From the NCBI GenBank assembly GCA_946482635.1, contig CAMLSG010000020.1, positions 1-36,573 of the forward strand: a stretch of DNA of 36,573 nt, written 5' to 3'. The position numbers were made by a program, and so were the translations under genes. The notes beneath the pieces were generated by a model, which had not been told where the DNA came from, did not search any database, and saw only the letters and a list, made by a program, of their open reading frames with translations. This DNA is from an uncultured Duganella sp. GTDB taxonomy: Bacteria > Pseudomonadota > Gammaproteobacteria > Burkholderiales > Burkholderiaceae. This document shows, in pieces, positions 1-7,500 of the stretch (the first letter of the stretch is position 1; the number at the start of each line of letters is the position of its first letter).

Positions 1-197
1 TGCAGGAACTGGCGCGCGTAGGCCGACAGCGACTCGACGTAGCGGCGCTGGCCTTCAGCGTACAGGGTGTCGAACGCCAGCGACGACTTGCCGGAACCGG
101 ACAAGCCGGTGATCACGATCAGCTTGTTGCGAGGCAGGTCGAGGTTGATGTTTTTCAGGTTGTGCGTGCGCGCGCCGCGGATGCGGATTTCTTCCAT
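1..197 (-). CDS. uvrA: UvrA, excinuclease ABC subunit A (N-terminal 65 residues, partial)
   Basis: This is the DNA damage recognition ATPase of nucleotide excision repair, which acts with UvrB and UvrC in the cytoplasm. Only the first 65 codons are in the window; the gene continues beyond the left edge. The translation opens with [17 protein letters not shown], the typical UvrA start. The first ABC Walker A follows (GLSGSGKSS, about residues 31-39), then the signature stretch [20 protein letters not shown]. The ATG at 197-195 is preceded by a GAAAGG ribosome binding site at good distance. It lies downstream of tetR on the same strand, 83 bp away, but a separate promoter with a LexA-like box is visible upstream. 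Identity is certain. Confidence 0.97.
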   Translation of the reverse strand, partial: MEEIRIRGARTHNLKNINLDLPRNKLIVITGLSGSGKSSLAFDTLYAEGQRRYVESLSAYARQFL

Positions 198-280
198 GCG
201 TGGATACCTTTCGGGGTCAGCCCGATACTATAGCGTCGAATGAATTCTTGCGCCGCGCCCTGGATACACCAAGCCCAGCG

Positions 281-919
281 TCAAATACTGTACATATTAC
301 CAGTATTTGGGCGGTACGTCAGGTAGCCCATGACGGCGCTGGTGATCGAGTCTTCGATGTCGGCCATATCGAAGCCGGGCGCATCGATCACTGCGGCGTG
401 CACCATCGATTCCATGATCTGAAGGACAACCCAGGTAGCCAGGTCCAGGTTGGGCGGAGCGATGTCGGAACGCCAATCCTCCAGCAGGGCGCGTACGCGC
501 TTGAAGATGCCCAGGTCGGCTTCGTTCTCCGATTGCGGCGCATCGAAATAAGGGAATTGCAGTTCCAGCATCTTGTGCAGCGCCGGCTCCAGCAGGTGGG
601 CGGCCAGCAGCGCCTGCACCATCGCGCCGATATGGCCGGCCAGCGTGGGCTGGAAGGGCCTGGCCAGGACTTGTTCCACGGTCTGCTGCACCTGTTCCGC
701 ATGCCGCTGGTGCAGTGCCGCGATCAGCGCATCCTTGTTTTTGAAGTACTGGTAGAGGGAGCCGATGCTGATGCCGGCCTTCTCGGCGATCAGGTTGGTG
801 TTGGTTCCGGCGTAGCCATGCTCGGAAAAAATGCGAGCCGTCGCCTGCAGGATCACCTCGACGGTGGCTTTGGAGCGCGCCTGGCGCGGCGCTTTGCGGG
901 GTTGTGGGATGTCGACCAT
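281..919 (-). CDS. TetR/AcrR-family transcriptional repressor
   Basis: A 212-aa one-component regulator. The N-terminal helix-turn-helix domain (about residues 15-65) has the family pattern ILQATARIFSEHGYAGTN, then IAEKAGISIGSLYQYFKNK. The C-terminal half is the variable helical ligand and dimerisation region. Length is typical for TetR proteins. The ATG at 919 was chosen because the HTH starts at the usual distance; the open frame extends upstream to 1285, but that extension is antisense to the transporter gene and low in complexity. The ribosome binding site is weak. It is transcribed divergently from the MFS gene across a 112-bp region full of short palindromes, so it probably represses that transporter and itself in response to an unknown small molecule. 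That pairing is inference from arrangement. Confidence 0.9.
   Translation of the reverse strand: MVDIPQPRKAPRQARSKATVEVILQATARIFSEHGYAGTNTNLIAEKAGISIGSLYQYFKNKDALIAALHQRHAEQVQQTVEQVLARPFQPTLAGHIGAMVQALLAAHLLEPALHKMLELQFPYFDAPQSENEADLGIFKRVRALLEDWRSDIAPPNLDLATWVVLQIMESMVHAAVIDAPGFDMADIEDSITSAVMGYLTYRPNTGNMYSI
286..322 (-). promoter_or_regulatory. Putative uvrA promoter with overlapping LexA (SOS) box
   Basis: On the minus strand a -35-like CTGACG (322-317) is followed after exactly 17 bp by a -10-like TAATAT (299-294). An imperfect palindrome at 286-305 overlaps the -10. Its form is TACTGT-N8-CCAGTA, which matches the E. coli LexA consensus TACTGT-(AT)4-ACAGTA at 16 of 20 positions counted by eye. 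The flanks extend the outer arms to 9 bp of perfect inverted repeat (282-290 and 301-309). uvrA is a classical SOS gene, which supports the reading. The site lies inside the last codons of tetR. The predicted leader is about 90 nt. A second -10-like TATAGT (232-227) has no good -35. Confidence 0.5.
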
Positions 920-980
920 GGGCGAGCTGGAATGCGAGTTTTCGCAGGATGTTGTTGATTTTAAAATTTTGGCCAGATGT

Positions 981-1010
981 GAGCAAATGCTCGCATTCCT
1001 AGAATGCATT
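981..1010. promoter_or_regulatory. Candidate TetR operator between tetR and the MFS gene
   Basis: Several overlapping palindromes lie in the divergent promoter region. GAGCA-AA-TGCTC spans 981-992, AATGC-TC-GCATT spans 986-997, GCATTC-CTA-GAATGC spans 993-1007, and the perfect 8-mer AATGCATT spans 1003-1010. The half-site AATGC/GCATT therefore occurs four times in 25 bp, and AATGCGA occurs again at 931-937. Dense short inverted repeats between a TetR gene and a divergent exporter are the usual form of a TetR operator. The protein that binds here is inferred, not shown. Confidence 0.5.
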
Positions 1011-1031
1011 GTCAACCATGAAAGCTTTCCT

Positions 1032-2255
1032 ATGAGCCCCCCAAAAGACTTCGCCTCTCCCGCCACGACAGCCGCCCCGCAGGCCGCCAATATTGTTGCC
1101 CGGATTTTCCCTATCGTGCTGGCGGTATTCGTCAGCTTCATGGCCATCGGCATCGCGCTGCCGGCGCTGCCGCTGCATGTGCACGGCAGCCTTGGACTGG
1201 GCACCCTGATGGTCGGCGTCGTCGCCGGCGCCCAGTTCGTGGCCGCCTTGCTGACCCGCGCCTGGGCCGGTGGCCTGTGCGACACCCGTGGCTCCAGGCG
1301 CGCCGTAATGACCGGCTTCGTGCTGGCAGTTGCTTCCGCTTTGGCCTACCTGGCTTCGCTCTCCATGGTCGCGCAGCCGGAAGCCTCGGTTGCGGTGCTG
1401 ATCGCCGGCCGCATCCTGCTGGGCGGCGCCGAAAGCCTGATCGTCACCGGTGCCCTTAGCTGGGGCGTCGGCCTGGTCGGCCCGCAAAACTCAGGCAAGG
1501 TCATGGCTTGGGTTGGCATTGCCATGTACGGCGCTTATGCAACCGGCGCACCGGCCGGAATGGCGCTGTACCAGCAGTACGGTTTCCAGGGCATTGCGCT
1601 GGCCGGCATGCTGGCGCCGGTGCTGGCGCTGCTGGTACTGGCCAATAGCAAGGGCCTGCCGCCGGCCAGCGCGCGCCGCATTCCGTTCTATAAGGTGCTG
1701 GGTGCGGTGTGGTGGCCTGGCATGGGACTGGCTTTTTCCAGCGTCGGTTTTGGCGTCATCACTGCCTTTATCTCACTGCTGTTTGCGGCCAAGGAGTGGG
1801 GCAGCCCGTCGCTGGCGTTTACCGCCTTCGGCGCGGCCTTCATCGGCGCCCGCCTGCTGTTCGGCCACCTGCCGGACAAGATTGGTGGCGCGCGCGTGGC
1901 CCTGGTGTGCGTGCTGATCGAGGCCCTTGGCCAACTGTGCATCTGGCAGGCATCGGCGCCGTCGCTGGTGTACGTCGGAGCCGCGCTGACCGGCTTCGGC
2001 TACTCGCTGGCTTTCCCCGGTTTTGGGGTGGAAGCGGTCAAGCGCACCCCGCCGCAGAGCCGCGGTGCGGCGATGGGCGCCTATGTCGCCTTCCTCGATA
2101 TTTCGCTGGGTGTGACCGGCCCGCTGGCCGGTGCGCTGGCTGGCCAGCATGGCGTCAATGCGGTCTACCTGGCCGGTTGTGGCGCGGTTTCCTGCGCGCT
2201 GGCGGTCGCCCTGCGCTTGCTGAAGCCGCCGCGCGCCAACCCGACAACAAATTGA
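1032..2255 (+). CDS. MFS transporter of the YhhS/YfcJ type (probable drug or sugar exporter)
   Basis: A 407-aa inner membrane protein of the major facilitator superfamily with about twelve hydrophobic segments. It shows the loop 2-3 region RAWAGGLCDTRGSRRA, a variant of the MFS A motif, and the corresponding second-half region FGHLPDKIGGARVAL. Overall composition and length match the YhhS/YfcJ subfamily, whose E. coli members are proposed exporters; the substrate here cannot be read from sequence. The ATG at 1032 was chosen because the preceding open sequence is antisense to tetR. A five-codon open frame (ATG at 1018, stop at 1033-1035) overlaps this start as ATGA and could couple translation, but it has no clear ribosome binding site. 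Regulation by the adjacent TetR protein is likely. Confidence 0.88.
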   Translation: MSPPKDFASPATTAAPQAANIVARIFPIVLAVFVSFMAIGIALPALPLHVHGSLGLGTLMVGVVAGAQFVAALLTRAWAGGLCDTRGSRRAVMTGFVLAVASALAYLASLSMVAQPEASVAVLIAGRILLGGAESLIVTGALSWGVGLVGPQNSGKVMAWVGIAMYGAYATGAPAGMALYQQYGFQGIALAGMLAPVLALLVLANSKGLPPASARRIPFYKVLGAVWWPGMGLAFSSVGFGVITAFISLLFAAKEWGSPSLAFTAFGAAFIGARLLFGHLPDKIGGARVALVCVLIEALGQLCIWQASAPSLVYVGAALTGFGYSLAFPGFGVEAVKRTPPQSRGAAMGAYVAFLDISLGVTGPLAGALAGQHGVNAVYLAGCGAVSCALAVALRLLKPPRANPTTN

Positions 2256-2277
2256 GCTGCATCAGTTCCGGCGATAT

Positions 2278-2305
2278 TTGATAGGCTATTAATTTAGGGT
2301 AAACT
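2278..2305 (+). promoter_or_regulatory. Putative sigma70 promoter of ssb
   Basis: TTGATA (2278-2283) is followed after 16 bp by TAAACT (2300-2305), in the gap between the transporter stop codon and ssb. A short hairpin (GGGGC 2316-2320 with GCCCC 2330-2334) lies in the predicted leader, ahead of the ribosome binding site AGGAG near 2346. No LexA-like box was found in this leader. The promoter is an eye match only. Confidence 0.4.
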
Positions 2306-2358
2306 CCGTGGCTTTGGGGCTGTGGAATTGCCCCTACACCCCTTCAGGAGTTTCATAA

Positions 2359-2865
2359 ATGGCATCAGTCAACAAAGTGATCATCGTCGGCAATCTGGGT
2401 CGCGATCCGGAAATCCGCTACATGCCTAGCGGTGACGCGATTGCCAACATCGCCGTAGCTACCTCGTACCGTTCGAAAGACCGCAACACCGGCGAGCAGA
2501 AAGAGCTGACCGAATGGCACCGTATTTCCTTCTTCGGCCGCCTGGCTGAAATCGTCGGCCAGTACCTGAAAAAAGGTTCTTCCGTGTACGTGGAAGGCCG
2601 CCTGCAGACCCGCAAGTACACCGACAAGGACGGCATCGAAAAGTACGCGACCGACATCATCGCTGAAAACATGCAGATGCTGGGCGGCCGTGGCGATACC
2701 GGCGGCGGCATGGGTGGCGGCATGGGCGGTGGCGACGACATGGGCTACGACGCGCCAGCGCCACGCCAGGCGCCACGTCCACAGGCTGCACCGGCTCCGG
2801 CACCACGCCCAGCCCCGCGCCCGGCACCGAACTTCTCGGACATGGATGACGATATTCCCTTCTGA
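2359..2865 (+). CDS. ssb: Single-stranded DNA-binding protein SSB
   Basis: The 168-aa homotetrameric ssDNA-binding protein of replication, recombination and repair. The N-terminal OB fold (residues 1 to about 110) starts [20 protein letters not shown] and includes the conserved segment [21 protein letters not shown] Gly/Met-rich stretch (114-130) and a Pro/Ala-rich linker follow. The acidic tip MDDDIPF at the C-terminus is the docking peptide for SSB partner proteins. Start and stop are unambiguous: a good AGGAG precedes the ATG and a strong terminator follows the stop. Length is normal for the family. Confidence 0.98.
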   Translation: MASVNKVIIVGNLGRDPEIRYMPSGDAIANIAVATSYRSKDRNTGEQKELTEWHRISFFGRLAEIVGQYLKKGSSVYVEGRLQTRKYTDKDGIEKYATDIIAENMQMLGGRGDTGGGMGGGMGGGDDMGYDAPAPRQAPRPQAAPAPAPRPAPRPAPNFSDMDDDIPF

Positions 2866-2890
2866 TTCAGCTATTTAGCCGATATCACCG

Positions 2891-2927
2891 AAACCCTGAC
2901 ATGCCCCGGCTGTCAGGGTTTTTCTTT
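2891..2927 (+). terminator. Rho-independent terminator after ssb
   Basis: A perfect 11-bp stem (AAACCCTGACA at 2891-2901, TGTCAGGGTTT at 2911-2921) with a 9-nt loop is followed by a T-rich tract to about 2927. It starts 25 bp after the ssb stop. The next gene starts only 14 bp beyond the T tract. Confidence 0.92.
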
Positions 2928-2941
2928 GCTACTCCAGGTTT

Positions 2942-3511
2942 ATGTACGAAATTCACCTTACCGTTGCTGCCATGGCCACCTCGGCCTGGCAGGCATTCGA
3001 ACAGTGCGTCGCTTCACTCGGTGGAAAGGCGATGGTGATCGAGCTCGCGCGCGGCGACACCCCGCTACAACCAATGCTGACCCTGGGGAAGGCCGGCAAG
3101 TTCGACGAAGTCGTCCGTTTTGCGAAAGCGCTTTCCCGCGAATTGTCGGCGTTCGGCTACCAGGTCTTGCGCTGCAAGATTGAGCAGGATGTCGTCGCCA
3201 GCCGGGAAACACCCCATCACTACTGCGAATGGCATGGCCGGGTTGAAGTCCAGGAGCCTGACAGGATGCGGCTGGCCGAAATCTGCCAGGCATACGGCGG
3301 CCACCTGTCGCAGAACGCCATCCGTGGCGGCAACAGGCGGTATGTGACTGTGCGCGAAACGGGCGACTTTTTGCAACTGGCAACACAGGTTGCGGCCCTG
3401 CGCGCGGCGATCGGTGCGCAGGGTTGGGAAGTCAGCAAACAACAATGGGAACGCGTGGTTTATGACAGCAACCTCGCGTTGGATTCCGGATGGCTGGAGC
3501 AGGTGAAATGA
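2942..3511 (+). CDS. Uncharacterised 189-aa protein, first gene of the block
   Basis: I do not recognise a named family. The protein is soluble, with no signal peptide or membrane segment. It opens MYEIHLTV and has a second motif HYCEWHGRVEV near residue 95; a conserved-looking CKIEQD lies just before it. The paired H-x-T/H-x-R-like motifs on strand-like segments faintly recall 2H phosphoesterases, but this is a weak eye impression. The stop codon overlaps the next start (ATGA at 3508-3511), so the protein is probably co-translated with the nucleotidyltransferase and may be its partner. It does not look like an AbiEi winged-helix antitoxin. The ATG at 2942 has an AGG only three bases upstream and lies just past the ssb terminator, so the start and its promoter are uncertain. 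A later ATG at 2972 would remove the HLTV motif. Confidence 0.8.
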   Translation: MYEIHLTVAAMATSAWQAFEQCVASLGGKAMVIELARGDTPLQPMLTLGKAGKFDEVVRFAKALSRELSAFGYQVLRCKIEQDVVASRETPHHYCEWHGRVEVQEPDRMRLAEICQAYGGHLSQNAIRGGNRRYVTVRETGDFLQLATQVAALRAAIGAQGWEVSKQQWERVVYDSNLALDSGWLEQVK

Positions 3512-4515
3512 TGATTGAGGTAGCAGAAAGGCGGGCATACGCCGAACAGATGGGGATGCGGGAAGAGGATGTATTGCGCATCGCCGTCGAGGAGGGTTTC
3601 GTGAGGCGTGCCGCACTGGTGGGCGGTCCTTTTGCGCTTAAGGGAAGCTATGTTACGCGCCAGTTCATGCATGAAGGTTGGCGGCGCATCCCGGGTGATC
3701 TCGATTGGGTAGGCACGGGCGAACTCAACGAAGCCGAACTCAATCAATGGATAACGGCGGTGACCGAGACCGAACTGGACGATGGTATCCGTTTTCGCAG
3801 CTTCAAGGAGAATGCGTTCTGGCGCAGGATCGATTATGCGATGGACGATGATTTCCCGACGGTGGATACGGACCTCCTCGCCTGGGTGGGGGAGACAGAA
3901 TACGTCATCCACAGCATGGACGTCAGTTTCGGTTTGAAGCTGGTGCCCGCGCCACACCCGATCGACTACCGCCCCCAGGCCGGCGCCTCCTTTACCGTGC
4001 CCCAGGTTTGCCCGCTGGAGCTGCAGATTGCCTGGAAACTGCACCAGTGCCTGGTCCGCCCCCGCTTCAAGGACATCTTCGACCTGACTTTGCTCCTGCG
4101 CGAAAATGCCGTGGACAGGGCAACCGTCTGGCAGGCCTTGCAGGACGAATGCCTTCACGACGGTACTTCCCTTGAACGGTTTAACTGGCTGCTGGACGGC
4201 TTCCTTCGCCATCACCCAGCCTGGATTGGCAGGGTCGCTGAAGACTTTACCAAATGGCTGAATAATTCCGACTACTACTGCTGGTGGGAAGCGCCGCTGG
4301 CCCTGCTCTATGTCGGCGATTCGAAGGTCCCGCCAACGCTGGAGGAATTCCTGGCTGGGCTTTCCACGGAATTGAAGCAGGCTGGTTTCACGCCTGTGGC
4401 GCCAGCGCTTCTCGAAATTGTCGAAGCTCCGGAAAATCCAGTCACAAACCGCAGCGAAGGATTGCTGGAACGCGTTTGCCTCGCCATTGCCCACATGATA
4501 AAGTTAAAAAGATAA
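3508..4515 (+). CDS. AbiEii/AbiGii-like nucleotidyltransferase-fold protein
   Basis: A 335-aa protein resembling the nucleotidyl transferase AbiEii/AbiGii toxin family. Visible family features are the loop LVGGPFALKGSY (37-48; K45-G46-S47), the metal-binding pair DLD at 64-66 after an R-x-P-G-D approach, and the downstream block with K177 and RPRFKDIFDL (K188, D189, D192). Members of this family transfer nucleotides to RNA or act as toxins or as accessory enzymes; the substrate here is unknown. The ATG at 3508 overlaps the previous stop codon and was preferred over the in-frame ATG at 3490, which would extend the protein by six residues. The gene ends 25 bp before the first DUF4132 gene. The partner protein upstream is not a recognisable AbiEi antitoxin, so calling this a toxin-antitoxin pair would go beyond the evidence. 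Confidence 0.8.
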   Translation: MMIEVAERRAYAEQMGMREEDVLRIAVEEGFVRRAALVGGPFALKGSYVTRQFMHEGWRRIPGDLDWVGTGELNEAELNQWITAVTETELDDGIRFRSFKENAFWRRIDYAMDDDFPTVDTDLLAWVGETEYVIHSMDVSFGLKLVPAPHPIDYRPQAGASFTVPQVCPLELQIAWKLHQCLVRPRFKDIFDLTLLLRENAVDRATVWQALQDECLHDGTSLERFNWLLDGFLRHHPAWIGRVAEDFTKWLNNSDYYCWWEAPLALLYVGDSKVPPTLEEFLAGLSTELKQAGFTPVAPALLEIVEAPENPVTNRSEGLLERVCLAIAHMIKLKR

Positions 4516-4528
4516 CATTTCTTGTGGG
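4476..4528 (+). promoter_or_regulatory. Putative promoter/leader element A before the first DUF4132 gene
   Basis: TTGCCT (4476-4481), 17 bp, then TAAAGT (4499-4504) could form a promoter overlapping the 3' end of the nucleotidyltransferase gene. From 4499 the pattern TAAAGT-N-AAAAA, then AAC, TTT and CTTGTGGG closely resembles the sequence before the third DUF4132 gene (11865-11897). GTTA at 4503-4506 and TAAC at 4513-4516 form a small inverted repeat. It is read as a duplicated promoter or leader element; no experiment supports it. Confidence 0.4.
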
Positions 4529-4540
4529 TAATGGACTCCG

Positions 4541-7500
4541 ATGCGCCGCTTTGAATTCGCTGACAGCAGCTCGAACAAATTCTGGGAAGTTGAACAAGAA
4601 GGCTCTGATTTGAATGTACGCTGGGGCAAGATCGGCACCCAGGGGCAGAGCCAGACCAAGTCCTTTGCGGACGAAGCCAGATGCACGGCGGCGATGGACA
4701 AGCTGATTGCTGAAAAGACCGGCAAAGGCTATGTCGAAGTAGGGGCGGCGCCGGCTGCTTCCATCGGCAAATCTGCTCCCAAGCCGGCGGCGCAAGCTAA
4801 GCCGGCGAGCGCGCTTCCTGCCCCGGAACCTGTCGCGCCGCAAGCGGCGCCGGAGCCGGTTGCTGTCGCCGACCCGTCGACCACGCCGCCATGGCTGGCG
4901 CACGGCGCTCCCCTGTCAATCTCCCGCAAGATCGCCGCCGCTGCCTTGCCGTCGCGGCGCTTCCCGAAACCGGTGCCCCAAATAGATGTGCAAGTTGTCT
5001 TGAGCCGCCTGTTCGAATGCGGAGGTGTAGATCCCGATGTCACCGACGCTGAATTGCGTCCTGCCTTGGTTGAAGCATGGCAGCGGATGAAGTCCCAGAA
5101 CCTGGACGGTAGCTCGCTCTTGTCGGATGCTGTGCTGCTTTCCTTCGCAAACTGCCTGTCTTCCCGCATGCAGGGCAGGTTCGAAACGCCGATCGGGGAG
5201 CAGGTACTTGATGCCCTCGCCAGGCATAAGGGCCTGGAACATTGCGTAGACGCCTTCATTGAGATGCAAAGGATGCAGCCTGAATTGGCCTGGGCGGCTT
5301 CACGTGGAATGGTAAGTGTTACGCGCAAAGTCACGAAGGCACTTGCCAGCTACGATCTGCTCTCTCCTGTGGAAGTAGCCATGCGGCGCCAGTTGTCGTC
5401 CGCGCCGGAAGCACTGTGGCAGGTATGCGCGGACAAGATTGAGCGCGCGATTGATACCGTGCATGACGTGCGCAAGGCAGCACTTGCCGTGCAATTACCC
5501 GAACGGCTGGACCTGTCACGTCGCCTGGCGCGCGAACTGGAATCGGTCGTGGAATCGTCCAGCCTGGAGGTATTGTTGCTGACGGCAAGCGATCCTGTAT
5601 TGGCTGAAAGGCTGGGGGCACGCTATGCCACGCCGGTGCTCGCTGCGACCATCCTGCAGGAATGCGGGGTGGAGGCCAGCGAGATGCTGAAAAGGTTCGC
5701 GGTCGACGACATGGCCAATGAGGCCCTGACCCAGATCGGAACTCCGGACGCCATCAAGGCGCTGGTTGAAGCAGTCTCCATCAAGTCCGATGCCGGCAAC
5801 TGGAGAGGGGTGCCTTACAAGACAACGGTTACCCGCTTGCTGGCCGCGCTCCAGCAATGGCCGTTGGCGGGCATTGCCGGCCTGGCTGAACTTGGCGAGC
5901 AGCGCGGCAAAGTCGGTGAAGTGACGCAGCCCGCGCTCATGAAACTGGTATTTGCCCATGCCGATGCCGTACCAGGCCTCCTGCCGTGGGTCAGTCCTGC
6001 GGCCCAGGCTTTGCTCCAGCGCCTGCATAGCCAAAGCAGTATCAAAGTAGAGGAAGCAGCGCACGAGGATTTGCCGGCCGTGCTGGCCAGCCCGCCGTGG
6101 CTGCGTCCGCGCAAGAAGGCAGTTTCGGCAATGACGCTGCAGCCTTTGCAACTGGCGGCAGTGGAAGGCTGGAGCGAGGGCGAGCGTGAAGAATGGCTGC
6201 GTACCGTACGCGGCGGGCTCGAGAAAGCCAGCAAAGATATCGCCTACCTGGTTTCGGCGGTCGGGTTCTACTACAGCACTGTCGTGTCGGACGCGCAGGC
6301 AAACGCCCAGGCCGTCCAGGCCATCAAGGACGCCGACCCCAATGCCTTCGCCGCAGCCTGGAAGCACTACAAGAACGGCGGTGATTGGCGCTATATCAGT
6401 CCGGCACTCCTCACCGTCATGCCGGGCGAGATGGGCGTCGCAGCCTGGAACCTGTTGGCCTACGATTCAACTACCGACGGCGTTGCCTATGTACTCGCCA
6501 AGTTTGGCTTGCCGGCACTTCCTGGCTTTGAGATTGCGATGCAGCGCTACCCGGCCGAGCTGGTGCCGCTGGCTAACTGCTTTGGATCGGTCGGGCTGGC
6601 GGCGCCAATGGCGCGCGCCGCGACGAAACTCAAGAAGGTGCAGGCCGCGGCCCGCCAATGGCTGCTGCGCTTTCCTGAACATGCCATCTGCGGCCTGGTC
6701 GCACCCGCGCTCGGGAAGGCGGGCGAAAGCAGGGACTGTGCGTTGACGGCACTGCGCTTCCTGCAGGCCCAGGGTCACGGTGCCCTGATCATTGAGGTTG
6801 CAGCGCGCTATGACGACCCGCTTGTCGTAACATCGGTTCAGGCGCTGCTCGATGAAGATCCACTCGAGCGCCTGCCCGCCAAATTACCCAAGCTTCCCGA
6901 CTTCTGGGCGCCGCAGGCATGGCGTCGTCCGGTGCTCAATGCCAGCGGCGGCGCCAGCGCCGGCAAGGCGGTCCCCAACGATGCGCTGGATCACATCGGC
7001 ACCATGCTGATGTTCCCGACCGTGGACGGCCTGTATCCGGGCATCGAGCAGCTCAAGGACGCCTGCACCGCCGAATCCCTGGCCGATTTCAGCTGGGATT
7101 GTTTTGCCGCCTGGCTGAGCGCCGGCGGCAATTCCAAGGAAGGCTGGGCCATGACAGCCTTGGGCTTCCTGGGAACGGACGATACGGCCCGCAAACTCAC
7201 TCCCTACATCAGGACCTGGCCGGGCGAGTCGGCGCATGCGCGTGCAGTGACCGCGCTGGACGTGCTGGCCGACATCGGCACCGACGTGGCGCTGATGCTG
7301 TTGAACGGTATCGCACAGAAGGTGAAGTTCAAGGGCTTGCAGGACAAGGCGCGCGAGAAGATCGACAAGATCGCGGAGGCGCGCGACCTGACGACCGAGG
7401 AGCTGGAAGACCGCCTGGCGCCGGACCTGGGCCTGGACGACAACGGCAGCGTGCTGCTGGACTTCGGCCCGCGCCAGTTCCGTGTCGGCTTCGACGAAGC

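Noticed and set aside
831..1031. N-terminal extension of the MFS frame
   Set aside because: Antisense to the tetR HTH region; no hydrophobic or signal character. The family N-terminus fits the ATG at 1032.
920..1285. N-terminal extension of the TetR frame (to 334 residues)
   Set aside because: The extra part is antisense to the transporter, unusual in composition and outside any TetR family length.
2316..2334. Hairpin in the ssb leader as a riboswitch or autoregulatory element
   Set aside because: Only a 5-bp stem; no conserved structure can be supported.
3508..4515. Calling the nucleotidyltransferase pair an AbiE abortive-infection system
   Set aside because: The required AbiEi-type antitoxin is not recognisable, so only the fold-level similarity is claimed.
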